This document shows, piece by piece, positions 13,085-22,458 of a stretch of DNA of 64,000 nucleotides (its first letter is position 1; every line of letters begins with the position of its first letter). Source of the stretch: DATKIY01 sp963726755. GTDB lineage: Bacteria; Actinomycetota; Actinomycetes; JAHEKZ01. The notes below the pieces were generated by a model. It saw only the letters and a list, made by a program, of their open reading frames with translations. It was not told the DNA's origin and made no database searches. Both the position numbers and the translations under genes were made by a program. The DNA is taken from positions 992,001-1,056,000 of the forward strand of contig CAVSDB010000003.1 in NCBI GenBank assembly GCA_963726755.1, written 5' to 3'.

Positions 13085-14767
13085 CTACGTCCAGGGGAAG
13101 ACGGGTTCGTATTGGCGCTGGTCGGCGAAAGCCTTCTTCAGGCCCGTCGGGTAGGGCTTGCCCAATGCGTCGAGGACCTCGGCGGCTACTCGACTGCCTG
13201 ATTCTGCACCGCCGTTGAGGAAGCCTTGGCTGTAGACCGACGTGTGCTCGCCGGCGAAGTGCGCCTTGCCTTCGGCGTCACCGAGAATCCCGTAGAACGA
13301 CGTCGTATTCGTCGGCAGGAACGCAGCATACGAACCGTGCACCCAGGGGTCCTTGGTCCAGAAGTCGAGCCAGGAGTTCCCGGTGTGCGCTGCTGCCAAG
13401 CCCGGGACCATCTCGTTGAGCGCCTTCAGCGTGTCGTCGGTGACCGAGGTTGGTGCTGGTCCGTGCGGCTCTTCGGTCGGATAGTTCGCGGCGTCGCGGC
13501 CGCCACCGAAGACGGTGAGCAGCGAGTAGCGATCTTGATTGGAGTCGGTGCTGTTGGACTCCCAGGTATCGAACTGCGGGTGGTCTGCGTACAGCCCCCA
13601 ACTGCCCCAGTTGTTGAAGTCGCTGAAGGGTTTGTCGAACTCGAGCAGCACCTTCGAGCCGGTGCCCATGCCGAGCCGATTGATCGCATCGAGTTTGGTG
13701 GACGAGAACCCTGCGTCGGCAATATCGACGTCGCGCAGCACGGTGTACGGAAGCGTGAGCACCAGTCGGTCAGCAATAACCGGTTCCGACGACCCCGAGA
13801 ACCCCAGTTCGTACGTTCCCGACGCTGTCTTACGGATTGACTCAAGTGCGGACTCCAGAATCACTGATCCTTTAGGCAGGGCATCGGCGAGCCCTTGCGG
13901 GACCTGATCGTTGCCGCCGTGAATGGTGTAACGCTCGTCACCGCCGGGCCAGTCGACGGCGAAGTAGTCAATGACGTTCGAGGCACCGAGCTCGTCGGGG
14001 TCAAGGCCGTACCAACCCGCGTACTGGCTTGCCATCACTCGTCCCATAGGTGAATCGATGGACTCGTGCATGGTGTCTTCGAACCACTCGGCGACGGTCA
14101 TCTCGTCGAAGGCGATCGCGCGTGGACCGGGGTTTTGGTTCGCCAAGTACGTACCGTTGCGCTTCGCGACGTTGGTCAGTGCCAGCGACGCCTCGTTGAG
14201 CGGGGCCATCAGGTCTTTGCGTTTTACCAACTGCCCGTCGACCCACGTCAATGACGTCGCACCCGGTTCGTAGTTGCTCCAGAGGTCATCGATCGTCAGG
14301 TTGAGTTCGTTGGCCAAGCCCTGCAGGTGGACATGGCGAGTGTCGATGAACTCGCCACCGTGTTCGCCGACCATGCCTGCGTTCCAGTCCCGCGAACTCC
14401 AGCAGCGGCCACCGATCCGGTCGCGCGCCTCGTAGACCTGCGACGCAACGCCGGCTTGGCCCAGGCGGTACGCCGCAGTCAGCCCAGCGAGCCCCGCGCC
14501 GACGATGACCACCCGCGGGCCGTCCTTGAAGTCCACGCCGGACGGCGCGGCGGCGGGCGCGTCGATTGGTCCGTTGGTGGTGCAGCCAGCGACCGTAAGG
14601 CCAAGCCCAGCCGCGCCCACTCCGCCGAGAAAGCCGCGCCGCGACAACAGTTGCGAGCGGTGGACGGCTTCGTCGAACGAGGCGTTGTCGGCCAGACCAC
14701 CCCGCAGCCGCAATTGGACCAGTTCGCGAAGTGCCCGATCCCACGGACCGCGGCGCACTCCAGGCAT
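13085..14767 (-). CDS. Tat-exported lipoprotein flavin amine oxidase
   Basis: About 560 residues and intact. I chose the ATG at 14767 because GGGGAGGTC sits just upstream; a longer open frame starts at 14890 but would overlap egtD. Residues about 35-62 form a twin-arginine signal, SRRGFLGG followed by a hydrophobic core ending in the lipobox LTVAGC, so the protein should be folded with FAD in the cytoplasm, exported by Tat and lipidated. The mature part has VVIVGAGLAGLTAAYRLG and a GG doublet (RDRIGGRCWS), ending with HFAGEHTSVYSQGFLNGGAESG, the usual C-terminal FAD-binding motif of amine oxidases. It lies 50 bp after egtD on the same strand and shares its terminator, so it is probably co-transcribed with the ergothioneine genes. 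The substrate is unknown. Confidence 0.85.
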   Translation of the reverse strand: MPGVRRGPWDRALRELVQLRLRGGLADNASFDEAVHRSQLLSRRGFLGGVGAAGLGLTVAGCTTNGPIDAPAAAPSGVDFKDGPRVVIVGAGLAGLTAAYRLGQAGVASQVYEARDRIGGRCWSSRDWNAGMVGEHGGEFIDTRHVHLQGLANELNLTIDDLWSNYEPGATSLTWVDGQLVKRKDLMAPLNEASLALTNVAKRNGTYLANQNPGPRAIAFDEMTVAEWFEDTMHESIDSPMGRVMASQYAGWYGLDPDELGASNVIDYFAVDWPGGDERYTIHGGNDQVPQGLADALPKGSVILESALESIRKTASGTYELGFSGSSEPVIADRLVLTLPYTVLRDVDIADAGFSSTKLDAINRLGMGTGSKVLLEFDKPFSDFNNWGSWGLYADHPQFDTWESNSTDSNQDRYSLLTVFGGGRDAANYPTEEPHGPAPTSVTDDTLKALNEMVPGLAAAHTGNSWLDFWTKDPWVHGSYAAFLPTNTTSFYGILGDAEGKAHFAGEHTSVYSQGFLNGGAESGSRVAAEVLDALGKPYPTGLKKAFADQRQYEPVFPWT

Positions 14768-14816
14768 TGGACCTCCCCGTTTGGCCTGCGCGGACGCGAT
14801 GCGACCGCATAGCACC

Positions 14817-15797
14817 CTAACCCGAGGTTGGCCGCCACAAGGACAACGAGAAACGCTGCTGGCTGTCGGTGAGCCATGAGTCAAGCGCAAACCCGCTGTC
14901 GGCCATCTCGCGGGCGAGCAACTCCCGGCGGAACTTGGCCGAAATCTCGGTACGGACCTGCTCCCCAGCTTGGAAGCTGACCGTCATGCCCAAAGCGTTG
15001 ATGCGCACGGTCATGGCTCGGGTTGCCTGAAGGCGCATCTCGATCCACTCGTTGACGTCGTCCCAGACGGCGACGTGGTTGAAGGCGTCGACGTCGAAGT
15101 TGGCATCGAGTTCGCGATTGATGACCGACAGCACGTTGCGATTGAACGCCGCGGTCACGCCTTGCGAATCGTCGTACGCGGGTACCAACACATCGCGTGA
15201 CTTCACGAGGTCGGCCCCAAGTAGGAAGGTGTCGTCGGGTGTCATTTGCTCGGCGATGCTGCTGAGGAAGTTGCGACGTGATGTCGGCTCAAAGTTGCCG
15301 ATAGTGCCGCCCAGAAAGGCGATGAGTCGAGCACCGTCGCCACCCAGCAAGTGAAGATGATGGTCGAAGTCTGCGACCAGACCGCGAATCTTCAGCTCGG
15401 GGTAGTCGTCGACGAGCGCCGCCGCTGCACCCTCGAGCGCGGCAGCACTGACGTCCAGCGCGACGTAACTGCGTAACGTGCCTCGACGTCGAAGCGCGTC
15501 GAGCAGCAGTCGGGTCTTGGTCGAGGAGCCGGAGCCGAGCTCGACCAAGGTGTTGGCACCTGACGATTCGGCGATGGCGTCGGAGTACGTCGTCAGGATT
15601 TCTGCTTCGGCTCGCGTGGGGTAGTACTCCGGGAGTTGGGTGATCGCTTCGAACAACTCACTGCCGACCTTGTCGTAGAACCACTTCGGGGGTAGCCACT
15701 TCGGAGAGCTCGACAACCCACTGCGGACGTCAGTCTCCAGGGCGCGAGCCGCGAAGTCTGCAGGCAGGTGGACGTCGATGCTGACGCGTTCGCTCAT
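14817..15797 (-). CDS. egtD: EgtD, L-histidine N-alpha-methyltransferase
   Basis: Makes hercynine by three SAM-dependent methylations of histidine, the first committed step of ergothioneine synthesis. The 326-residue protein matches family length and has the typical start PKWLPPKWFYDKVGSELF...LPEYYPTRAEAEIL, a SAM-binding region LVELGSGSSTKTRLLLDAL, and the substrate-side segment FLGGTIGNFEP. The ATG overlaps the egtC stop (ATGA), indicating translational coupling. No frame damage is seen. It is cytosolic and is the last recognised Egt gene in the operon. Confidence 0.95.
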   Translation of the reverse strand: MSERVSIDVHLPADFAARALETDVRSGLSSSPKWLPPKWFYDKVGSELFEAITQLPEYYPTRAEAEILTTYSDAIAESSGANTLVELGSGSSTKTRLLLDALRRRGTLRSYVALDVSAAALEGAAAALVDDYPELKIRGLVADFDHHLHLLGGDGARLIAFLGGTIGNFEPTSRRNFLSSIAEQMTPDDTFLLGADLVKSRDVLVPAYDDSQGVTAAFNRNVLSVINRELDANFDVDAFNHVAVWDDVNEWIEMRLQATRAMTVRINALGMTVSFQAGEQVRTEISAKFRRELLAREMADSGFALDSWLTDSQQRFSLSLWRPTSG

Positions 15798-16541
15798 GAC
15801 AATCGGTCAATCGGTGTGAGAACGACGTCATTAGTCGTGGCGACGATGACGCTTCGGTCGGGGACTTCGATCCAACCGGTCTCGTCGTCGGTTGGTTCAG
15901 ACGCGACGGTCACGCCGTCGGGTTGTGCGCGATAGCAGAGGGTGTCGCCGTAGCGTGTGCCAACGATCGTCTGACCGTCGTGCAGCAGCAGGTTGAATCG
16001 TCCGGCCGCGAGTTGGGCGGTCTGGCGCACGGTCATCGCCAGCGCCCGATCGGGGGAGAGCCCGGCTGTCAGACGCTTCTTGGGTCAGCGCCCAGAGCAG
16101 GGCGGAGTCGGTGCGGGCAACCAGGTCGAGCAATGCAGACGTCGGCAGTTTGTCGGCGAGTCCGGTGACTGACGTCGGCCATCCTTCGATGCGTCCGTTG
16201 TGACTGAACAGGTAGCGTCCGGCTGCGAATGGTGCGGCGGCCTCAACCCCGTGCGCGGTGCCTTCGGAGGCAGAACGTACGGCGGCCAGGACGGCTCGCG
16301 ATGACGTGGTGCGCGCAACATCGCGGAACGACTCGTCGGACCAAATCGGGGTATCGCGTCGGTACCGCGCAGGTGTGGGGTCGTCGCCTGAATACCAACC
16401 GGCACCGAAACCGTCTGCGTTGACGATGCCGTGCAACTGACGTCGGGGTTCGTACGACTGTCGGACCAGCGACCACTCGGGCTCGATCAGCAGTTCGTGG
16501 AGTGTGCGTGGCGTACCGACGTACGCGAGGTGGCGACACAT
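15794..16541 (-). CDS. egtC: EgtC, gamma-glutamyl hercynylcysteine sulfoxide amidase (one frameshift)
   Basis: A class-II glutamine amidotransferase-fold hydrolase that removes glutamate from gamma-glutamyl-hercynylcysteine sulfoxide. The start is MCRHLAYVG, giving the N-terminal nucleophile Cys2 after Met removal. Further family blocks are NADGFGAGWY and YLFSHNGRIEGW. A one-base slip near 16080 moves the end into another frame (AAGRFNLLLHDGQTIVGTRYGDTL...), which finishes at a TGA overlapping the egtD start. Total length is about 249 residues, as expected. Upstream the reading frame is open straight into the EgtB C-terminus; see egtB. Confidence 0.9.
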
Positions 16542-16543
16542 CG

Positions 16544-17872
16544 TCAGACGACCCTCGCCGTCGCGTGCACAGCGGAAGCCGGCGAAGATCTGTCGCCGGA
16601 TCGGCAGATCCCAGTTGCGGAAGGTTCCTCGACACGCGACCGGGTCGACCGACCACGCGCCGCCGCGCAATACCTTCAGCGACTGCCCGAAGAAGACCTC
16701 GGAGTACTCGCGGTAGGGCCAGGCCACGAACCCCGGGTATCCGGCTGAAGTCGCTTGAGGTCCACTCCCAGACGTCACCGATGAGTTGATGCGCGCCGTA
16801 GGGCGAGGCTCCCGCTGGATACGAACCGATCGGCGACGGTTGGAGGTACTGCTGCCCGAGGTTCGCGAGTTCCGCCGTGGGTTCGTCGTCGCCCCAGGGG
16901 AACCGTCGTGACCGTCCGGTCGTTGGATCGTGACGTGCGGCCTTCTCCCACTCAGCTTCAGTGGGTAGTCGCTTACCAGCCCATCGCGCGTAGGCGTCGG
17001 CCTCGTACCAAGTGACGTGTTGCACTGGCTCGTCGCCGGGGACGGGTTCGACGATCCCGAATCGTCGGCGCAACCACTGACCGTTGTCGCGTTGCCAGAA
17101 CTGCGGTGCGGTTAGCGTGTTCGCGTTGCCGGTGATCCCAACCGTCGGTGGTCCACAGTCGTGCGTCGTCGTAGCCGCCGTCGGCGATGAACGCCATGTA
17201 CTTGGCGTTGGTCACTGGGAACGTGTCGAGCCAAAACGTTGGAACGTCGACATCGTGCGCGGGACGTTCATTGTCGAGCGCCCATGCTTCGGTAGACGTG
17301 CCCATGGTGAACGGTCCGCCGGGAATACAGACCTCGTCAGGTAGTGAGGTGACGTCGAGTTGAGCGGGCGGCGGGGTGGGCGCGGTGAGTGCTTGCTCGC
17401 CGGCGCGAAGTTGGTGCGTGGCGAGCATCGTCTCGTCGTGTTGCTGTTCGTGTTGAGTGATCATGCCGAACGCAAAGCCCTGCTCGACGAGTCGTCGTCC
17501 TTCGAGCGGTGTGGTCTCGAGTACGTCGAGGACCTTGGAGCGCACGTCGTCGACGTACTGCCGCGATTCGGTCGGCGACAGCAACGGCAACTGCGGGCGG
17601 CTCGGACGCGGATGCTGGAAGGCGTCGTACAACTGGTCGATGTCGTCACCCATGACGGGTTCGCGACCACCAACGTCGCGCAGCAGCCAGAGTTCCTCTT
17701 GGTTCCCCACGTGCGCGAGGTCCCAGACCAGCGGAGACATGATCGGCGAGTGTTGCTGGGTGAGTTCGCTGTCAGGAACCGCGTCGGTGAGTGCTTTGGT
17801 GCGATCGCGCGCTCGTTCGAGGCCGACGGCGATGTGCTCTTTCAGGTTGCCGTTGCTGAGTTGGTCGCTCAT
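16544..17872 (-). CDS. egtB: EgtB, hercynine oxygenase (frameshifted)
   Basis: Non-heme iron sulfoxide synthase joining gamma-glutamyl-cysteine to hercynine. The N-terminal DinB-like domain has the iron triad HEQQHDE (HX3HXE). The C-terminal formylglycine-generating-enzyme-like domain shows PGGPFTMGTST, NAKYMAFIADGGY, RLPTEAEWEKAAR, DVWEWTSSDF and LRGGAWSVDP...RNWDLPIRRQIFAGFRCARD. Two indels, near 17125 and 16745, put these blocks into three frames. The stop is expected at the TGA 16546-16544, two bases before the egtC ATG, but reaching it needs one more slip; as written, EgtB's last block reads in frame into EgtC. The ATG overlaps the egtA stop (ATGA). Confidence 0.92.
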
Positions 17873-19177
17873 CGAAACACCCGCGAGTCGAACGGCGAGT
17901 GCTCGCGATCACTGGCGTCGAACGGCGGTGGCCGATGTGGTCCTTCGTCGAGCCGGTCGTCGGCAGGGCAACGTGCGCGATCGACGTAGCGCTCGGCAAA
18001 CGAGTCGATCAGGCGGACGAACTGCGCGTTGGCTGGATCGTTCCCGAGCGAGGAACGTAGCCAACTCGATCAGCGTCGACGCCGCTGCTGCGAGCGAGGG
18101 CTGAGCAAGACCGTTGCGAGCTGCGTCGAGCCAACAGTCGGCGACCGGTGCCACGGCTTCGCGCGCAGCGTCCTGCGCTTTGGGGTCGATGAGTAGCGCG
18201 TAGAGCACAGCGACGGGTACCACCCAGCGACGGCCGGGCAACGCGTCGAGGTATCGAACCTCAAGTGGACCGCGCGCGCGGACCTGCGGGAAGAGCGTGG
18301 TCAGGTGATACATGAGATCTGCATGCGTCGGGCGTCGCTGGTCGGTTGTGGAACTCGACGTGTTCAGCCACTGCCGGAAGCTCAGGTGGCGTGGACGCTC
18401 CCAGCGTTCGGTTTCGCTGCGAATGGCCATCACCGGTGCGTCGAGGGCGAAGGTGACGTACTCGTGCTGCGGGCTGGTGGAACTGAAGCGGCCGTGCACC
18501 GGTCGAGTGCGCGCAGGATCGAGCGACCACCAGATTGCCTGGCGGGTGCTCTTCCAGCCAGTGGCGCGACCCTCAAGGAACGGCGAGTTAGCAAACATGG
18601 CGACCAACGTCGGGCCAATCTCATGGAGCAACTGCCAGGTGGGTGCGATGTCGGTTTCATGCAGGCCGGCTTCGACCGTGACTTGCACGGCGGCTGTCGA
18701 GCACATCATCTGACGACCCTGCGGAAGCCAGTCGTCGAAGTACGCCTCCATCGCGTCGTAGCGTGGGCGGAACAACGTACGTCGCGGCGGTTGAACCGGG
18801 TCGGTGCCCTCGCCAACGAGAGTGAGGCCGTCTTCGTCGGTTGCGCGGTAGAGCGTTCTGAGGTCTTGGTCGGCGGCAGCGACGGCATTGGCCAGTCCGT
18901 GATGAGGCAGCGTGCTGAGTTCGAGTTGTCCGCCGGGTTCGCGAGTGACGCAGCCACCGGCACCGAGGGACAGTCCGTCAATTAGCTGATCGAGACGTTC
19001 GCCGGTGACCAACCGGGATGAGTCGAGACGATCGTGGACGACATGCTCGAGCTCGACCCCGAGTCGTGAAGTCGGTCCGGTGGTGAAGCAGGTCTGGGCG
19101 AGATGCGCTGCGGCGGCAGCCTCATCGAGTGGCTCGTCGTCAGCGAACTCGGGTTCGCCACGACTGGCACGGATCAT
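17869..19177 (-). CDS. egtA: EgtA, glutamate-cysteine ligase (one frameshift)
   Basis: ATP-dependent ligase of the GCS2 type that supplies gamma-glutamylcysteine to EgtB. Family blocks are RLGVELEHVVHD, EPGGQLELSTLPHHG, LFRPRYDAMEAYFDDW and MMCSTAAVQVTVEAG. A one-base slip at a GGG run near 18047 displaces the C-terminus; in the corrected frame it reads NDPANAQFVRLIDSF...DSRVFR and stops at a TGA that overlaps the egtB ATG. About 436 residues, as usual for actinobacterial EgtA. First gene of the egtABCD run, 47 bp after the SpoIIE-like gene. No EgtE-type PLP lyase is seen nearby, so the last step must be encoded elsewhere or done by another enzyme. Confidence 0.92.
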
Positions 19178-19224
19178 GCCGTCGAGCGTACGTGGGGGGA
19201 CCGACAGCCGCTAGGTGACGTTGA

Positions 19225-19857
19225 TCAGGCTGCTTTTTCAGCTGCCGGCCTGAGCGCGATGAGCGCGTAGGCGCTGCCTGGCTCCAGCGGCCCCCCGTCG
19301 CGCAATACCAGCGCCAGCGCGCCCAACGTGGGGGTCGTCGCACCTGCGATGGCGCGTTGCCCCAATTCGACGGCCCCGGGAGTGGTTACCAAGAGCACGT
19401 CACCGGTTGCGGTGAGTACCGATTCGGGCAGGCCGACCGCAGACGCGCCATCGGCGGCGGCTAGTGGTGGGCCAGGCATCGACGCGGGCACCCGCGTCAA
19501 GGTTCGGTCGTGGTGGATCACAACTGGCGAGGGACCACCGCGGTGCAGGACCGTCAGGCCGTCAGGAGTGAGGTCGACCAGCGTTGCGCATACCGAACGT
19601 TGTCCGACGCGCTGAAGCGTGTCGTCGAGAATCTCGGCAAGTATGGGCAGCGGTGCAGTGGAGGCGGCGGCACTTCGGAACGCGTGCGCCAGCATCAGGC
19701 AGTAGCGACCGACGTCAGCCGCGACAAGAAGTCGAAGTCCACCGGGAGAGCCCACGGACACGGCAACTCCACCGTCACCTACTTCGCACCGTGCGGCGGG
19801 AATGTCGGGGAGGCCGTGAATGACTTCCAGCCGGTCGGTAGACACCGACGTCGTCAC
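19225..19857 (-). CDS. SpoIIE/RsbU-like phosphatase-fold domain protein, small and divergent
   Basis: 210 residues resembling a stand-alone PP2C-type SpoIIE domain. Recognisable features are an early LLVAADVGRYCLML segment (compare the DVxGHG motif), SVCATLVDLTPDGLTVLHRGGPSPVVIHHD (the AxxGHxP-like turn) and GDVLLVTTPGAVEL (compare YTDGVxE). The metal-binding Asp/Gly positions are poorly conserved (DVGR for DGxG, TPGA for TDG), so it may not be catalytic. It overlaps the STAS-domain gene by ATGA, the usual pairing in partner-switching regulation. A ligand-sensing or decoy role is possible; this is inference from fold and context. Confidence 0.6.
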   Translation of the reverse strand: MTTSVSTDRLEVIHGLPDIPAARCEVGDGGVAVSVGSPGGLRLLVAADVGRYCLMLAHAFRSAAASTAPLPILAEILDDTLQRVGQRSVCATLVDLTPDGLTVLHRGGPSPVVIHHDRTLTRVPASMPGPPLAAADGASAVGLPESVLTATGDVLLVTTPGAVELGQRAIAGATTPTLGALALVLRDGGPLEPGSAYALIALRPAAEKAA

Positions 19858-20225
19858 GCGGCCGCTACCGGTAGGTCATTGCTCATGGTTAACACGAAGT
19901 CGAGCCCGCTGCGTGCAAGAACTTCACGCGTGGCTCGGCTCGGTCGAGCGATGACGAGTTCAGCTCCGCGCAAGCGAAGGCGTCCGTGGGCCCAGAGCAA
20001 GAGCCCAAGCAAGTCTGAATTGATCCGGTCGACGCCGGAAAGGTCGAGCACCAACGTGCGGCAGGCAACCTGAGTTGCGTCACCGAACGTCTCGACCGTG
20101 GTGGCGAACTGTTCGGTTCCTGATCCGGGGTCTACCCGGACCACAAGGGTGTCGCGACCTACGAAATATGTGGCGCGATCGGAGGACCGATCCGCCGTGT
20201 CGGAGCTGATGCGAGGGGTGGTCAT
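19854..20225 (-). CDS. STAS-domain anti-sigma factor antagonist-like protein
   Basis: 123 residues with a STAS fold: beta strand TLVVRVDPGSG, central CRTLVLDLSGVDRINSDLLGLLLWAHGRLRLRGAELVIARPS, and helix REVLARSGLDFVLTM. In SpoIIAA/RsbV proteins the phosphorylated Ser sits in DLSGVxFIDSSGL; here it is DRINSDLLGL, with a Ser at the expected place followed by Asp. The gene is translationally coupled to the SpoIIE-like gene, suggesting a partner-switch module controlling a sigma factor. No RsbW-type kinase is seen in the neighbourhood. It is divergent from the response regulator, with a 170-bp shared upstream region. Confidence 0.8.
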   Translation of the reverse strand: MTTPRISSDTADRSSDRATYFVGRDTLVVRVDPGSGTEQFATTVETFGDATQVACRTLVLDLSGVDRINSDLLGLLLWAHGRLRLRGAELVIARPSRATREVLARSGLDFVLTMSNDLPVAAA

Positions 20226-20404
20226 CGTGCCTCCAACCGCGGGGTCTTACTGAGGGTTGCCTGGGTCGTTCGGCGTCTAGTTGTGACTTGAGTTTGCGTG
20301 CGCTCTATGACAGACCCGGGACAGAAAGTTTTCAGTTGTGTGACAAATGTGACCGAGTAGTGAGACGACCCGACCCGGCCGCTGCGGCTGACACAATGGC
20401 CCCC

Positions 20405-21112
20405 ATGGCGTCCAGCATCTTGATCGTTGAGGACGACAACAGAATTCGTGCTGCTTTGCGCCTGGCGCTGCAAGAAGAGGGCTATGAGGTCCTTGAGGCA
20501 GGAGATGTCGACGCCGGCATGGCGTCCTTCCGCAGCCACAATCCCGACGTCATGCTCGTGGACATCATGTTGGGCAGCGGCGACGGTCGCGACTTGATCC
20601 GTGACATCCGCACCACCAGCCAAGTGCCAATCATCGTGGTCAGCGCGAGGGGCGATACGCACGACGTCGTGGCTGGCCTTGAGGCCGGAGCCGATGACTA
20701 CTTAACCAAGCCGTTCGTAGTGAAAGAGTTGACGGCCCGAATTCGTGCCGTGCGCCGTCGAGAGTTTTCAACCGACGCGAGTGCAGTGCAAACCGTCGTT
20801 CGACTCTCGGACGGCCCTGACGGCGCGTTGGCGTTCAGTGCTGACGGTGGTTGGTTGCGGCGCGGGAACGACGAGATCCCGCTCACGGCCACGGAGTTCC
20901 GGTTGCTCTCGGAACTGGTAGCGCACCAAGGTCGGGTGCTCAGCCGTGAGCAGTTGCTACAGCGCGTCTGGGGTTACCAACATTCTGGCGATGACCGACT
21001 GGTTGACGTGACGATGCGTCGACTGCGCATGAAACTCGAGACTGATCCGTCGAACCCCGATCATCTACTGACGGTGCGCGGTCTTGGCTATCGACTGCAG
21101 GCAACCCAGTGA
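20405..21112 (+). CDS. OmpR-family response regulator, CseB-like
   Basis: Receiver domain with acidic pocket E9-D10-D11, phospho-acceptor D53 (MLVDIML), S80 and K102 (DYLTKPF), followed by a winged-helix DNA-binding domain (LTATEFRLLSELVAHQGRVLSREQLLQRVWGY, then VDVTMRRLRMKLE and TVRGLGYRL). About 235 residues, normal length. ATGs at 20396 and 20405 are both possible; the second begins the conserved ASSILIVEDD. It overlaps the kinase gene by GTGA. With the kinase and the GerMN lipoprotein after it, the set resembles CseB/CseC/CseA of Streptomyces, which senses cell-envelope stress; MtrAB-LpqB is the alternative comparison. Confidence 0.92.
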   Translation: MASSILIVEDDNRIRAALRLALQEEGYEVLEAGDVDAGMASFRSHNPDVMLVDIMLGSGDGRDLIRDIRTTSQVPIIVVSARGDTHDVVAGLEAGADDYLTKPFVVKELTARIRAVRRREFSTDASAVQTVVRLSDGPDGALAFSADGGWLRRGNDEIPLTATEFRLLSELVAHQGRVLSREQLLQRVWGYQHSGDDRLVDVTMRRLRMKLETDPSNPDHLLTVRGLGYRLQATQ

Positions 21113-22458
21113 GAGAGATGGGACTGCGGCGTCGGGTTGTCCTGGGCTTCGCGGGAGGCGCCCTGCTGTTGTCGGTGACGGTGACGATCGTGACTGACTT
21201 CGCGAGCGCGCGCTACTTGGTCGACCAACGTGACAAGTCGGCGAGTCGGCAAGCAGTGGTCAACGGCAGATACATCGCGAGCCAACTGCCGGCGCTGAAT
21301 GCAGACTTGTCAGCGTCGCTGCAGCGATTGCGATTGGCCACCGGCACCGAAGCGGTGCTCACCACGCCACAGGGTTCGGCGAGCAGCGCGGTCGGGTTGA
21401 ACGTGGGTGACCTGCCGCAGGAACTCGTGACCAAAGCTGAAGAAGGTGTCGCTGCTCTTCAGCGTTATCACGTCGACGGCGATGCGAAGGTCGCGGTGGG
21501 AGTGCCGTTGGAGGACGGTCGCACGTACTACGAGGTCAGCGAGTTGACCAGTCTCGATACGACGTTGCGGACGATCGAACTCGCGGGGGTTGTGGCGGCA
21601 GTGTTGGCGGCGCTGCTCGGGGCGGCTCTTGGTATGTGGGCGACCCGACGTGCGCTGCGTCCGTTGGAAGACGTCGCTGTCACTGCAACGCGGCTGGCGT
21701 CCGGGGACTTGTCTGCGCGTACCCAAACCACGACTGACCCCGACTTGGCGCCGATCTCTAGTTCGTTCAACGCCATGGCAGAGACGTTGAGCGCGCGCAT
21801 CCAGCGTGACGCGCAATTTGCCGCAGACGTTAGCCATGAGTTGCGGAGTCCGTTGACAACCATGACGGCGAGTGCGTCCGTGCTTGAAGCGCGACGTAGT
21901 CAACTTCCCGAGGTGGCGCAACAGGCGACCGACCTGATCGTCACGGACTTGGCGCGCTTCGCTGCGTTGCTCGAGGACCTGCTCGACCTGGCGCGTGACA
22001 GCGAGCCGTTAGACCACGAGAACCTGCCGATCTTCGACCTTGCCGACACCGTTCGCAGCGAACTCGAAGGCAGTTGGCGAAGTGACTTGGTCGATGCGGA
22101 GGGAGATACGCGCGTCCAAGCCGACCAACGGCGAATCAAGCGAGTGGTCACCAACTTGGTGCAGAACGCTGACGTTCACGGTGGCGGCGTGACGTCGGTG
22201 TCGGTACGACGAGTAGGAGACGGCGTACGACTTGCGGTTTCTGACGACGGGCTTGGCGTACCGGAGTCGGATCGTGAGGCGGTCTTCGAACGGTTCTCTC
22301 GCGGACGTGCTGCGCCACTTCGCGGCGACCGGGGAGGTACCGGGTTGGGGCTGTCGTTGGTGCGCGACCACGTCATCGCCCATGGTGGCGCTGCTTGGTA
22401 CGAGGAGTCGACGAGTGGGGGAGCCTGCTTCGTCGTTGAGCTCCCTGGGGCGGAATGA
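21109..22458 (+). CDS. Sensor histidine kinase, CseC/MtrB-like
   Basis: 449 residues starting at a GTG that overlaps the regulator stop. Two membrane helices (about 10-30 and 158-178) enclose a ~125-residue extracytoplasmic sensor region. A HAMP domain (ALRPLEDVAVTATRLASGDLSAR) is followed by the H-box DVSHELRSPLTTM with H243, the N-box NLVQNADVHGGG, and G-boxes SDDGLGVPE and GGTGLGLSLV. It should autophosphorylate and pass phosphate to the adjacent regulator. Intact and in good frame. It ends with an ATGA overlap into the lipoprotein gene, so the three are one operon. Confidence 0.92.
   Translation: MREMGLRRRVVLGFAGGALLLSVTVTIVTDFASARYLVDQRDKSASRQAVVNGRYIASQLPALNADLSASLQRLRLATGTEAVLTTPQGSASSAVGLNVGDLPQELVTKAEEGVAALQRYHVDGDAKVAVGVPLEDGRTYYEVSELTSLDTTLRTIELAGVVAAVLAALLGAALGMWATRRALRPLEDVAVTATRLASGDLSARTQTTTDPDLAPISSSFNAMAETLSARIQRDAQFAADVSHELRSPLTTMTASASVLEARRSQLPEVAQQATDLIVTDLARFAALLEDLLDLARDSEPLDHENLPIFDLADTVRSELEGSWRSDLVDAEGDTRVQADQRRIKRVVTNLVQNADVHGGGVTSVSVRRVGDGVRLAVSDDGLGVPESDREAVFERFSRGRAAPLRGDRGGTGLGLSLVRDHVIAHGGAAWYEESTSGGACFVVELPGAE

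Noticed and set aside
20222..20662. Minus-strand open frame overlapping the response regulator start
   Set aside because: Low-complexity His/Asp text, antisense to a well-supported receiver domain.
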